NCBI GenBank assembly: GCA_030761205.1
Contig: JAULJL010000004.1
Location: 22,913,172-22,977,171, forward strand
Direction: 5' to 3'
Source of the DNA: Fremontodendron californicum
Lineage: Eukaryota > Streptophyta > Magnoliopsida > Malvales > Malvaceae
Length of the DNA stretch: 64,000 bases
Part shown: in pieces, positions 1-10,051 of the stretch
Layout of the letters: the number at the start of each line of letters is the position of its first letter
How positions within the stretch are numbered: position 1 is the first letter of the stretch
The notes under the pieces: generated by a model
Told to the model about the DNA's origin: nothing
Databases searched by the model: none
What the model saw: the letters and a program-made list of their open reading frames with translations, nothing else
Position numbers and translations under genes: made by a program

Positions 1-1949
1 AAAACAATAAAATCAACAGGGAAGTAAAAATTATCAATTTGAACCAAAACATCTTCAACTATCCCTCGAGGAATTTTTACAGAACGATCAGCTAGTTGAA
101 GTGTAACAGGTGTTTCCTTGAGTTCACCTAAACCTAACTGTTGATAAACAGAAAAAGGCAAAAGATTAACACTAGCACCAAGATCAAGCAATGCACGTTC
201 TATTCTAGTGTTTCCAATGATGCATGAGATTGTTGGACATCCAGGATCTTTGAATTTTGGTGGAGTAAGGTGCTGAATTATTTAGCTCACACTTTCCGTC
301 AGAAATGCTTTCTTTTGTACATTATGTTTCCTTTTAACTGTGCACATGTCCTTCAAAAATTTAGCATAAGATGGAACTTGTTTGATTGCATCCAATAAAG
401 GAATGTTAATCTTAACTTGTTTGAAAAGTTCATAAATTTCTGCATTTTGATTCAAATTCTTTATTGTTTGCAACCTTTGAGGAAAAGGAGCAGGATATAT
501 ACCTTTTTCTTTGTCCAAATTTTCAAGAAGTTCAGACTTACCATCATCCTTACCATTACTTTTCGGAGGGGAAGGAGGATCTTGGTCTTTTGATGGAATG
601 TTTTTGTCAATTGCCTTTCCACTTCGAAGAGTTGTGATAGAACTGGCATTTTCCTGTTGAGTTTCATTGGAGCAAGAAACAAGACATTGAGTAGAAGGGT
701 TAGGCTGAGGTTGAGCAGGAAACTTACCTTTTTCTTGAGTGCGTAATGAAGCTGTCAATGTGGACAAGGTGTTTTTGATCTCATTGATGTCCTGTGAAGT
801 TTGGTTATTCACATTTGCTTGTGTTTGCATGAATGCTTGCAATGTCTCTTCCAAGGTTTGTACACGTGAAGGTTGATAGGAAAAAGTGTTGCCCGGCTTT
901 TGAGATTGTGGTACCTGAACATGATTATTATTCCGCCAACTGAAGTTGGGATGATTTCTCCATTCAGGGTTATACGTTTCAGAGTAAGGAGAAGGAAAAG
1001 GCTTTTTAAATGTGTTTATGGAATTTACTTGATCATGCAACGCTTCTTTAAGAATGGGAATGTTTGGACATTCAGAAGTGGGGTGTCCCATGATTTCACA
1101 AATTCCACAACTTTCTTCATTTTTAACCGTTTTGACTTCTTTTACTTCTCTAAGTTCCATGGCTTCAATCTTTCTAGCCAAATTAGCTACTTTAGATTTT
1201 ATCTCATCTTCTTGACTAAAATGATATTTACCTCTGTTAGAAACAAGATTAGATCTATTGAAACTTTCAGAGGAATTATTTGTGTGCCAGGCTTGAGAGT
1301 TATCTGCCAAATGGTCTAGGTAGTCAAAGGCTTCTTCAGGTTCTTTTTCTAGAAACTCACCGTTACACATTGTTTCAACAAATTGTTTAGTTTCGGGAGT
1401 TAAACTTTCATAAAAGAAACTAATAAGACGCCATTTTTCAAAACCATGATGTGGACAAGAACTTAACAAATCTTTAAAACGCTCCCAGCACTGAAAAAAT
1501 GCTTCATTTTGATTTTGATTGAAATTTTGAATCTGTCTTTTCAAAGCAGTAGTTTTATGTGCTGGGAAAAATTTCTTTAGAAACTCAGTTTGTAATTCTT
1601 GCCATGTGCCAATTGACCTTGGTTTTAAATTATGAAGCCAAATTTTTGCTTTATCTTTTAAAGAAAAAGGAAATAATTTTAGCTTGACAATTTCATTTCT
1701 ACATTGTTGGTCATTAAAGGTGACACATACATCTTCGAAGTCTTTTAGAAACGAGTAAGCACTTTCCGATTCTAACCCATGGAAATTTGGAAGCAAAGCT
1801 ATCATACCTGGTTTAAAACGAAAGTTGTTTGCATTGAGAGGAAAAATAAAACAAGAGGGTGATGAGCTTCGAGTTGGTTGCAAGTAGTCACGCATGGTGC
1901 GTACTTGTCTGTTCTCATCTTCAGCATGAACACTTTCATTGTCAGCCAT
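1..1949 (-). pseudogene. gag-pro: gag-protease of Gypsy element A' (one nonsense codon)
   Basis: Encodes the capsid/nucleocapsid precursor and the start of the aspartic protease of an OTA-type (Athila/Tat-like) Gypsy element. The chosen start at 1949 has a strong plant context (ACCATGG) and gives MADN, a usual start for this gag type; the frame is also open up to 2042. Visible parts are the Retrotrans_gag region and a zinc knuckle with C-x2-C-x4-H-x4-C spacing (CGICEIMGHPTSEC). The frame is open to a TAA at 282-284 where copy A has TCA. Beyond it the protease frame, including LLDLGAS, stays open to the window edge. The gag here lacks the frameshift seen in A, so neither copy is intact but their lesions differ. 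Confidence 0.9.
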
Positions 1950-2197
1950 GGTAGGAGTTGTATTAGAAAGATTACCTGAAAAAGTTTCACAATAAAATCT
2001 AACTAAACGACGAGATCTAAAATCACGTCGCCAAACAAGCATAAAATAAAGTTAATATACAGATTAGGCGGTATAACCAGCCAATAAAAATAAAACAAAG
2101 TTAATATACAATATAAATATAAATATATAGAAAATTAGGCCGTATAACCAGCCAATAAAAATAAATATACTTATAAACTTATATACTTAGTATTGCC

Positions 2198-2215
2198 TCC
2201 CCGGCAACGGCGCCA
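2198..2215 (-). other. Primer binding site of A'
   Basis: On the minus strand the sequence TGGCGCCGTTGCCGGGGA lies a few bases inside the LTR end. It starts with TGG, the complement of a tRNA CCA end, and is identical to the sites of A and C. This type is shared by Athila/Tat-like plant Gypsy elements. The exact tRNA (Asp or Arg type) is not decided here. Confidence 0.88.
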
Positions 2216-2221
2216 AAAACT

Positions 2222-3730
2222 TGATGGAGACTCAATTAAGAGTTGTAAACCCAAGTGCAGGTTATGTTCAAGTAATAAATTCTCGGGTGTCCGAGGTCGA
2301 ACCACAGGGAAGCGTATTAGTAAGTATAAGTTTATAAATATATAAGAAAAATAAAGTAAACAAGATATTAGGGAATCAACAACAAAACAAGATAAACAAG
2401 ATATTAGAGAACAAAATAAACAAAATAAAATAAAAGAAATTAAACAAGATATAAAAACAATAAGAAAAGATGTTGAGGTTAGAGAATCCACTCTTGGTGT
2501 TATGCTAAGATTAATCTTGTTTTATTACACAATTGAAATTCACACATAAGGGAGATTCCAATCGGAAGGTTTAGCAATTCAGTCCAAATTGTCCAACGTC
2601 CATAGCATATGATATTATGTTCATTTGGTGTCCTCAAAACTCATAAAAAGAGTCCAAGCATTCCTTATGCCAAGGTATATGTCTACAACAAATCAAGGTT
2701 ATGAAACCAAGCATTTATTGTGCCATTTTCATTGTCAATAATGAATCAAGATCCCTACTTTGCAAGTATGATTTTAAACCAAAAGAAAATATTATCTATA
2801 CTAGTGTTTATAAATGATAATTCATTTTAGCTCATGTTTAAGAGACTAAACTTAGCATTTACCAAGAGCTTCACCTCATCACCTCAACAATATGATTAGC
2901 AACACATACTAGATATGAATAAAATGAAAAGAAATGTAAGAAGCATAAGTAAATATAGAAAAAGAAAACTAGAGAAAGGAAAGAAAAAGAAAACTTAGAG
3001 AATTTTATTACAATGGCTAATATCCTACCAATGTATAATGATCCATACAATCATCCAAGGCCCTCTATTTATACACATTTTGGAGGACTAAATGACAAGA
3101 GACAAGCTTTACAAATTTCAAAGGTAGGTATAATAGGTGGGTGCATTTTTCTAACAATTTTCGTCATATTGTATGACAATTCTGATCAGCCAGCTTTATG
3201 GTCGATTTTGTCAATGTTGGAGGCTCGATCTGATCAAATGGTCTTCTAGAAAAATATACCCCTATCAGTTACGGATCCATAGCCGTTAGAATCAGATCAT
3301 TTGCTCATGTGGATCGGAAGATATGGTCCAAATACCAAAACAGGTCAGCACAGACGTCCTTGCACATCAGCCAACTTGATGGTCGATTTCGCTAGGGAAA
3401 ACGACTCCGTTTCAAGAAGTGTAAAACATTAAAAAGATAGATATTCCTCTTAACTATGCACTGTAAAAATTTCAGCCTTAATGCTTCAGTGAAACTCCAG
3501 ATATAGCTGATATGGAAAAAGGTGTCGGAACTGGAACTGAACTGGATTTGCCCTTAATTCTTGATTTAACCTAGTAATCTGAAATCACTCAAATAAACTC
3601 GTGAAAAACACCAAATTACATAAAAATATAAAAGATCATAAACACAATTAGACTAAGCAATAATAACTCGTATTTGACACAAAACAATAATAAAACATAA
3701 CTAAGAACTATATAATTATACGAGTTATCA
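2222..3730 (-). repeat. 5' LTR of A'
   Basis: A 1509-bp LTR in reverse orientation. It begins TGATAACTCG (at 3730 on the minus strand) and ends CTCCATCA (2222). It is the same length as both LTRs of A. It contains the TATA box TATAAATAGAG (around 3064-3074, minus strand). Confidence 0.93.
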
Positions 3731-4133
3731 GATGGGCATGGCCGTCCAAGTACAACCGCCCTTAACTCAGAAGGAAACCACTGTCCTTTTTGTGAATACA
3801 CTGCAGGCCTTGTATAATGATATACTTGTCGGCAACACTACAAAAAAATTTTCAAACATGGTAATTTCAGGGGAGATGATTGAGAATGCTATCAAGGATG
3901 AGAAACTTGAAGGAGAATAAACATCCAATGCTGAGAGAAATGGGGCATCTAAAAAGAAAAAAGAAGATACCCAAGTCGTGGAAGGCTTTGCCCCACCTCC
4001 CCAATTCTCTTCGTATCAGCCATTCTACCTTACCCTGAACAATGTCTCTCAAGGTGCTTATCCTTACCAACCAATGACTGTAACCGCATCAGAATTTACA
4101 TATGTCTATCAATGTAACACCTTTGGGAATAAT
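3731..4133 (+). pseudogene. gag: gag fragment of element B, left part
   Basis: The frame from 3732 reads PPLTQKETTVLFVNTLQA followed by a region ending GEMIENAIKDEKLEGE. This is the familiar C-terminal part of a plant Gypsy gag capsid (the ...GE.IE..IK.GK... signature). A stop follows at 3918-3920, and a Lys- and Pro-rich linker continues in the same frame to the insertion point of A at 4133. The gag resumes at 13302 after the A insertion. It is flanked on the left by A'. It is non-functional. Confidence 0.75.
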
Positions 4134-5642
4134 TGATAACTCGTATAATTATATAGTTTTTAGTTATGTTTTATTATTGTTTTGTGTCAAATACAAGTTA
4201 TTATTGCTTAGTCTACTTGTGTTTATGATCTTTTATATTTTTATGTAATTTGGTGTTTTTCATGAGTTTCTTTGAGTGATTTCAGATTACTAGGTTAAAT
4301 CAAGAATTAAGGGCAAATCCAATTCAGTTCCAGTTCCGACACCTTTTTCCATATCAGCTATATCTGGAGTTTCACCGAAGCATTAAGGCTGAAATTTTGA
4401 CAGTGCAAAGTTAAGAGTCATATCTATCTTTTTCATGTTTTACACTTCTTGAAACGGAGTCGTTTTCCCTACCGAAATCAACCATCAAGTTGGCTGATGT
4501 GCAATGACGTCTGTTCTGCACCGTTTTGGTATTTTGACCATATCTTCCGATCCACATGAGCAAATGATCTGATTCCAACGGCTATGGATCAGTAACTGAT
4601 AGGGGCATATTATTCTAGAAGACCATTTGATCAGATCGAGCCTTCAACATTGACAAAATCGACCATCAAGCTGGCTGATCAGAATTGTCATACAACATGA
4701 CGAAAATTGTTAGAAAAATGCACCCACCTATTATACCTACCTTTGAAATTTATAAAGCTTGTCTCTTGTCATTTAGCTCTCCAAAATGTGTATAAATAGA
4801 GGGCCTTGGATGAGTATTAGGATACATTATACATTGGTAGGATATTAGCCATTGTAATAAAATTCTCTAAGTTTTCTTTTTCTTTCCTTTCTCTAGTTTT
4901 CTTTTTCTTTATTTACTTATGCTTCTTACATTTCTTTTCATTTCATTCATATCTAGTATGTGTTGCTAATCATATTGTTGAGGTGATGAGGTCAAGCTCT
5001 TGGTAAATGCTAAGGTTAGTCTCTTAAACATGAGCTAAAATGAATCATCATTTATAAACACTAGTATAGATAATATTTTCTTTTGGTTTAAAATCATACT
5101 TGCAAAGTAGGGATCTTGATTCATTATTGACAATGAAAATGGCACAGTAAATGCTTGGTTTCATAACCTTGATTTGTTGTAGACATATACCTTGGCATAA
5201 GGAATGCTTGGACTCTTTTTATGAGTTTTGAGGACACCAAATGAACATAATATCATATGCTATGGACGTTGGACAATTTGGACTAAATTGCTAAACCTTC
5301 CGATTGGAATCTCCCTTATGTGTGAATTTCAATTGTGTAATAAAAAAAGATTAATCTTAGCATAACACCAAGAGTGGATTCTCTAACCTCAACATCTTTT
5401 CTTATTGTTTTGTTTATATCTTAATTTCTTTTATGTTGTTTTGTTTATTTTGTTCTCTAATATCTTGTTTATCTTGTTTTGTTGTTGATTCCCTAATATC
5501 TTGTTTAGTTTCTTTTTCTTATATATTTATAAACTTATACTTACTAATACGCTTCCCTGTGGTTCGACCTCGGACACCCGAGAATTTATTACTTGAACAT
5601 AACCTGCACTTGGGTTTACAACTCTTAATTGAGTCTCCATCA
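4134..5642 (+). repeat. 5' LTR of A
   Basis: A 1509-bp LTR from TGATAACTCG to CTCCATCA. The first roughly 750 bp (U3, including the TATA box) match the LTR of element C; the rest does not. It contains about 20 bp of CT-rich sequence after the TATA box, probably the start of R. Confidence 0.97.
4791..4800 (+). promoter_or_regulatory. TATA box of the A LTR
   Basis: TATAAATAGA in the LTR, also present at about 12445 in the 3' LTR, at about 20778 and 27700 in element C, and inverted near 3065 in A'. Transcription would start about 30 bp downstream. This box is conserved while sequence downstream of it diverges between A and C. Confidence 0.75.
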
Positions 5643-5648
5643 AGTTTT

Positions 5649-5666
5649 TGGCGCCGTTGCCGGGGA
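5649..5666 (+). other. Primer binding site of A
   Basis: TGGCGCCGTTGCCGGGGA lies six bases after the LTR end CA (5642). It is identical to the site in C (21950-21967) and to A' in reverse. It is a tRNA-type site for starting minus-strand DNA. Confidence 0.9.
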
Positions 5667-5699
5667 GGCAATACTAAGTATATAAGTTTATAAGTATAT

Positions 5700-5835
5700 T
5701 TATTTTTATTGGCTGGTTATACCGCCTATATTTATTTTTATTGGCTGGTTATACCGCCTAATTTTCTATATATTTATATTTATATTGTATATTAACTTTG
5801 TTTTATTTTTATTGGCTGGTTATACCGCCTAATCT
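5700..5835 (+). repeat. Leader repeats with GGCTGGTTATACCGCC core
   Basis: Three copies of a TTTTTATTGGCTGG...ACCGCC motif stand in the untranslated leader of A, outside the LTR. The core can fold as a short hairpin (GGC, bulged T, GGT / ACC, GCC). The same motif occurs three times in tandem inside the LTR of C (about 21634-21737), so its position relative to the LTR border differs between the elements. Confidence 0.8.
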
Positions 5836-5946
5836 GTATATTAACTTTGTTTTATGCTTGTTTGGCGACGTGATTTTAGATCTCGTCGTTTAGTTAGATT
5901 TTATTGTGAAACTTTTTCAGGTAATCTTTCTAATACAACTCCTACC

Positions 5947-8498
5947 ATGGCTGACAATGAAAGTGTTCATGCTGAAGATGAGAACAGACAAGTACGCACC
6001 ATGCGTGACTACTTGCAACCAACTCGAAGCTCATCACCCTCTTGTTTTATTTTTCCTCTCAATGCAAACAACTTTCGTTTTAAACCAGGTATGATAGCTT
6101 TGCTTCCAAATTTCCATGGGTTAGAATCGGAAAGTGCTTACTCGTTTCTAAAAGACTTCGAAGATGTATGTGTCACCTTTAATGACCAACAATGTACAAA
6201 TGAAATTGTCAAGCTAAAATTATTTCCTTTTTCTTTAAAAGATAAAGCAAAAATTTGGCTTCATAATTTAAAACCAAGGTCAATTGGCACATGGCAAGAA
6301 TTACAAATTGAGTTTCTAAAGAAATTTTTCCCAGCACATAAAACTACTGCTTTGAAAAGACAGATTCAAAATTTCAATCAAAATCAAAATGAAGCATTTT
6401 TTCAATGCTGGGAGCGTTTTAAAGATTTGTTAAGTTCTTGTCCACATCATGGTTTTGAAAAATGGCGTCTTATTAGTTTCTTTTATGAAAGTTTAACTCC
6501 CGAAACTAAACAATTTTTGAAACAATGTGTAACGGTGAGTTTCTAGAAAAAGAACCTGAAGAAGCCTTTGACTACCTAGACTATTTGGCAGATAACTCTC
6601 AAGCCTGGCACACAGATAATTCCTCTGAAAGTTCCAATAGATCTAATCTTGTTTCTAACAGAGGTAAATATCATTTTAGTCAAGAATATGAGATAAAAGC
6701 TAAAGTAGCTAATTTGGCTAGAAAGATAGAAGCCATGGAACTTAGAGAAGTAAAAGAAGTCAAAACGGTTAAAAATGAAGAAAGTTGTGGAATTTGTGAA
6801 ATCATGGGACACCCCACTTCTGAATGTCCAAACATTCCCATTCTTAAAGAAGCGTTGCATGATCAAGTAAATTCCATAAACACATTTAAAAAGCCTTTTG
6901 CTTCTTCTTACTCTGAAACGTATAACCCTGAATGGAGAAATCATCCCAACTTCAGTTGGCGGAATAATAATCATGTTCAGGTACCACAATCTCAAAAGCC
7001 GGGCAACACTTTTTCCTATCAACCTTCACGTGTACAAACCTTGGAAGAGACATTGCAAGCATTCATGCAAACACAAGCAAATGTGAATAACCAAACTTCA
7101 CAGGACATCAATGAGATCAAAAACACCTTGTCCACATTGACAGCTTCATTACGCACTCAAGAAAAAGGTAAGTTTCCTGCTCAACCTCAGCCTAACCCTT
7201 CTACTCAATGTCTTGTTTCTTGCTCCAATGAAACTCAACAGGAAAATGCCAGTTCTATCACAACTCTTCGAAGTGGAAAGGCAATTGACAAAAACATTCC
7301 ATCAAAAGACCAAGATCCTCCTTCCCCTCCGAAAAATAATGGTAAGGATGATGGTAAGTCTGAACTTCTTGAAAATTTGGACAAAGAAAAAGGTATGCAT
7401 CCTGCTCATTTTCCTCAAAGGTTGCAAACAATAAAGAATTTGAATCAAAATGCAGAAATTTATGAACTTTTCAAACAAGTTAAGATTAACATTCCTTTAT
7501 TGGATGCAATCAAACAAGTTCCATCTTATGCTAAATTTTTGAAGGACATGTGCACATTTAAAAGGAAACATAATGTACAAAAGAAAGCATTTCTGACGGA
7601 AAGTGTGAGCTCAATCATTCAGCACCTTACTCCACCAAAATTCAAAGATCCTGGATGTCCAACAATCTCATGCATCATTGGAAACACTAGAATAGAACGT
7701 GCATTGCTTGATCTTGGTGCTAGTGTTAATCTTTTGCCTTTTTCTGTTTATCAACAGTTAGGTTTAGGTGAACTCAAGGAAACACCTGTTACACTTCAAC
7801 TAGCTGATCGTTCTGTAAAAATTCCTCGAGGGATAGTTGAAGATGTTTTGGTTCAAATTGAAAATTTTTACTTCCCTGTTGATTTTATTGTTTTGGACAC
7901 ACATCCTGTTTCAAATCCAAATGTTCAAATTCCTGTTATATTAGGCCGTCCATTTCTTGCAACTTCTAATGCTCTGATAAATTGCAGGAATGGTATGTTG
8001 AACATTTCTTTTGGAAATATGACTTTAGAATTAAATGTGTTCAACACTTGCAAGCAACCTGGTGATGATTCAGAAGTACATGAAGTGGATTTCATTGAAG
8101 AACTTGTTCATGAACATCTCACCACTACCACATTCCATGATCCTTTAGAAGCTTATTTAATTGAATGTGAGTTTGATAATGCTTCAGAAATTTCACACAC
8201 TGATTCTTTGTTAAATTCTTTTCAGGTTAAGCATTGTTGGAAACAAAAGTTTGAGGAACTCAGAAATGATGCATATGAGAATTCTAAAATTCATAAAGAA
8301 AGAACTAAAGCATTTCATGACAAGTTAATTTCAAGAAAAACATTTGATGTTGGGCAAAAAGTTCTACTTTATAATTCTAGACTTCACATATTTCCTGGTA
8401 AGTTGAGATCAAGATGGACTGGCCCATTTGTGGTTAAGCATGTGTATCATTATGGAGCAGTTGACATTGAGAATCCTCAAAATGGTAACGTATTCAAG
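5947..8498 (+). pseudogene. gag-pro: gag-protease-integrase-tail polyprotein of A
   Basis: The start ATG at 5947 has context ACCATGG; an earlier in-frame ATG is at 5854. The gag capsid region is followed by a zinc knuckle (CGICEIMGHPTSEC, about 6787-6830) and an aspartic protease with active-site motif LLDLGAS (about 7708). A G present in A' is missing near 6516, shifting the frame; the second frame is open from about 6525 through 9035. After the protease the frame passes directly to the C-terminal end of a Gypsy integrase (GQKVLLYNSRLHIFPGK, SRWTGPF, about 8350-8430). RT, RNase H and the integrase catalytic core are absent, lost by an in-frame deletion near 8225. The frame then runs into the cysteine-rich ORF at 8499. 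Confidence 0.9.
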
Positions 8499-9035
8499 AT
8501 GGATGATATTCTCACAAGATTGCAGAAACGATTTCCTCTTTTTCCTCGAAATATTTTACTGAAGCTTTACCAAGTTCGATTTGAAAGATTAAGAATGCTT
8601 ATGCACAAAAGGATTCCTGAAGACATACTTTGGATAATTGAAGCCAAGGTACGTAAAGATGAATATCTTCCTGTTTTGCATTTACCAGGTACAGGTAGAA
8701 GCACTTTTGCAAAGAAGCGACGAGCAAAGCGCATGAGTTCAAATTGCCACAAATGTGCACGATGGACGTGTAACGGTAAATGTCGTTCTATTGGGATTCC
8801 GTCCTCTAATCGAGATGATAAAATTGAATTCATTAAGGATGGACTGAGTAAGGAGAATTTGGGTAATATCCAACTTTCTCTTGAGACGCATCCTAGTGGA
8901 GACGTACAAAGAGAAATTCTTGATTTATGGCCGCAATTCCAAAGGGAATGGCAACATCTTGGGAATATGATGTTAAAAGACCCTGTTTGCCAGCTTGTAA
9001 GAAAACTGGATGGGAAGCATATCCTCGACTCATAG
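8499..9035 (+). CDS. Basic cysteine-rich protein, virus NABP-like, fused to the integrase tail in A
   Basis: 178 codons beginning with the internal ATG at 8499, matched residue for residue (about six substitutions) by the free-standing ORF at 23508-24044 in C. A predicted helical N-terminal part is followed by a basic patch (KKRRAKR, residues 72-78) and a Cys cluster C83-x2-C86-x4-C91-x3-C95. A basic run just before a four-Cys finger is the hallmark of the small nucleic-acid-binding proteins of carla- and vitivirus-type plant RNA viruses; this assignment is by pattern only. In A there is no stop before the ATG, so the domain is the C-terminal end of the gag-protease-integrase frame. It may act as a nucleic-acid-binding tail, as an independent protein, or as nothing. 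Confidence 0.6.
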   Translation: MDDILTRLQKRFPLFPRNILLKLYQVRFERLRMLMHKRIPEDILWIIEAKVRKDEYLPVLHLPGTGRSTFAKKRRAKRMSSNCHKCARWTCNGKCRSIGIPSSNRDDKIEFIKDGLSKENLGNIQLSLETHPSGDVQREILDLWPQFQREWQHLGNMMLKDPVCQLVRKLDGKHILDS

Positions 9036-9403
9036 AAGGCGTTTAAGCCGTTTCTGGACGTAAAACCAGAGGAAGATGTGAGCCACAATCACAACTACAA
9101 TAAATGACTTCTCAACTTTTGGTTTGATTTGCAATAACTTTATTTCGGTTTAATTTACGATTTGTGTAATTATTCTCGTTTTTTTTTTTTTTTTTTTTTT
9201 TTTTGCATTGGTCTTTTACGGTTGCTTTTTCTTTTCTTTTTGATTTTCTTCCTGAAATCACGCAAAAATCTTTTGTTAGGTTAACATTTTCTTCTGACAG
9301 GTCAAATACACTTTCGGCGACATTATTACTCTTGTCTGATTCACTACTCAGTCCTCTATATATTACACCATGTACTCATTCTCTTTCAGGCACTCGAAAA
9401 AAA
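9036..9403 (+). promoter_or_regulatory. Cargo spacer with TATA-like box before LOG (A)
   Basis: A 368-bp spacer between the two cargo ORFs, near-identical to 24045-24413 in C. It holds a long poly-T tract (about 9180-9204, expanded relative to C) and TATATATT at 9357-9364, 40 bp before the LOG ATG, followed by a CT-rich leader ending TTTCAGG. The LOG frame is open upstream to 9203, but the same stretch is out of frame with LOG in C, so it is more likely leader than coding. Promoter function is inferred. Confidence 0.45.
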
Positions 9404-10051
9404 ATGGAAAGTACTTCGTCCCAGCGCATTGAAAAATTTTGTGTCTTTGGAGGTGCTTATCCAGGGAAAAATAAAATATTCGCTGATGAAGCCATAAGAG
9501 TTGGAGTAATACTTGCCCAACAAAAGATCCAGTTGATTTATGGAGGCGATAGTACGGGTTTAATGGGAGCAGTCGCTACATCAGCACACGCCGGAGGAAG
9601 TCCAGTTCTAGGAATCGTGCCAAAACTATTCACAGGTTTTTGTGGACCTACAGTGGGTAAGGAAATACAAGTCTGGAGTATCCCTGAACGGATGACAATC
9701 ATGTACCATTCTGCCGATGCATTCATTGCTTTACCAGGAGGTCTGGGTACATTGGAAGAAATAGCTTGCGTGGCTTCTTGGTCATCTTTGGTCACAAATA
9801 AGAAACCCATTGGTTTGCTTAATATTAATGGTTATTTTAGTAATTTGCTTTCATCTTTAGATAATGCTGTGGATAATGGATTCATGTTTTCAGAGGCAAG
9901 GAGAACCATAATTTCTGCTACAACCATTGAAGATTTACTCAAAAAGCTCCAAGCTTATGAGTATTTATCTGCTACGGTTGTTTCGCAAACGCTCGGAAAA
10001 AGAAAAAGAGATATGGACGAGCAAGGAGTGGACTGCACTCTGTCTTTGTGA
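9404..10051 (+). CDS. LOG-like: LOG-family cytokinin riboside 5'-monophosphate phosphoribohydrolase homologue (A copy)
   Basis: 215 residues, the usual LOG size. LOG enzymes release active cytokinin bases from their riboside monophosphates in the cytosol. Motifs in order: CVFGGAYPGKN near the N-terminus, YGGDSTGLMG at 46-55, an Arg in IPERMTIM (R96), then the signature PGGLGTLEE at 111-119 inside ADAFIALPGGLGTLEE, then KPIGLLNINGY. The glycine-rich loop has Asp at position 49 where C and typical LOGs have Gly, and the lysine that usually follows the Arg is Met; activity is doubtful. There are no introns, although plant LOG genes have several, so the gene was probably captured from mRNA. Not a normal Gypsy gene; part of the shared cargo of A and C. 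Confidence 0.9.
   Translation: MESTSSQRIEKFCVFGGAYPGKNKIFADEAIRVGVILAQQKIQLIYGGDSTGLMGAVATSAHAGGSPVLGIVPKLFTGFCGPTVGKEIQVWSIPERMTIMYHSADAFIALPGGLGTLEEIACVASWSSLVTNKKPIGLLNINGYFSNLLSSLDNAVDNGFMFSEARRTIISATTIEDLLKKLQAYEYLSATVVSQTLGKRKRDMDEQGVDCTLSL

Larger units (their letters stand above)
1..3730 (-). mobile_element. Gypsy element A', 5' part, inverted, truncated by window edge
   Basis: This is the 5' part of a Ty3/Gypsy LTR retrotransposon read on the minus strand: LTR (3730-2222), primer site, leader, gag and the start of the protease. It runs off the left edge. It is near-identical in reverse complement to 4134-7890 of element A, with the same 1509-bp LTR length. Its outer LTR end is the CA at 3729-3730, next to broken gag of element B. 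The five bases GATGG at 3731-3735 should recur at its other end, outside the window. Whether it carries the LOG cargo of A cannot be seen. Confidence 0.93.

Noticed and set aside
873..1319. ORFs on the strand opposite gag (also 6576-7022) and opposite the cysteine-rich ORF (8567-9088, 23576-24097)
   Set aside because: Shadows of real frames on the other strand, with no start context or family resemblance.
8685..8710. GTGKST in the cysteine-rich ORF (GTGRST in A) as a Walker A P-loop
   Set aside because: No Walker B, no ATPase fold signs, the motif is altered in A, and it merges into the basic patch before the Cys finger.
9203..9403. N-terminal extension of LOG (possible transit peptide) from an upstream in-frame ATG
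   Set aside because: The A-rich tract before the ATG has a different length in C and breaks the frame there, and LOG proteins start at the downstream ATG.
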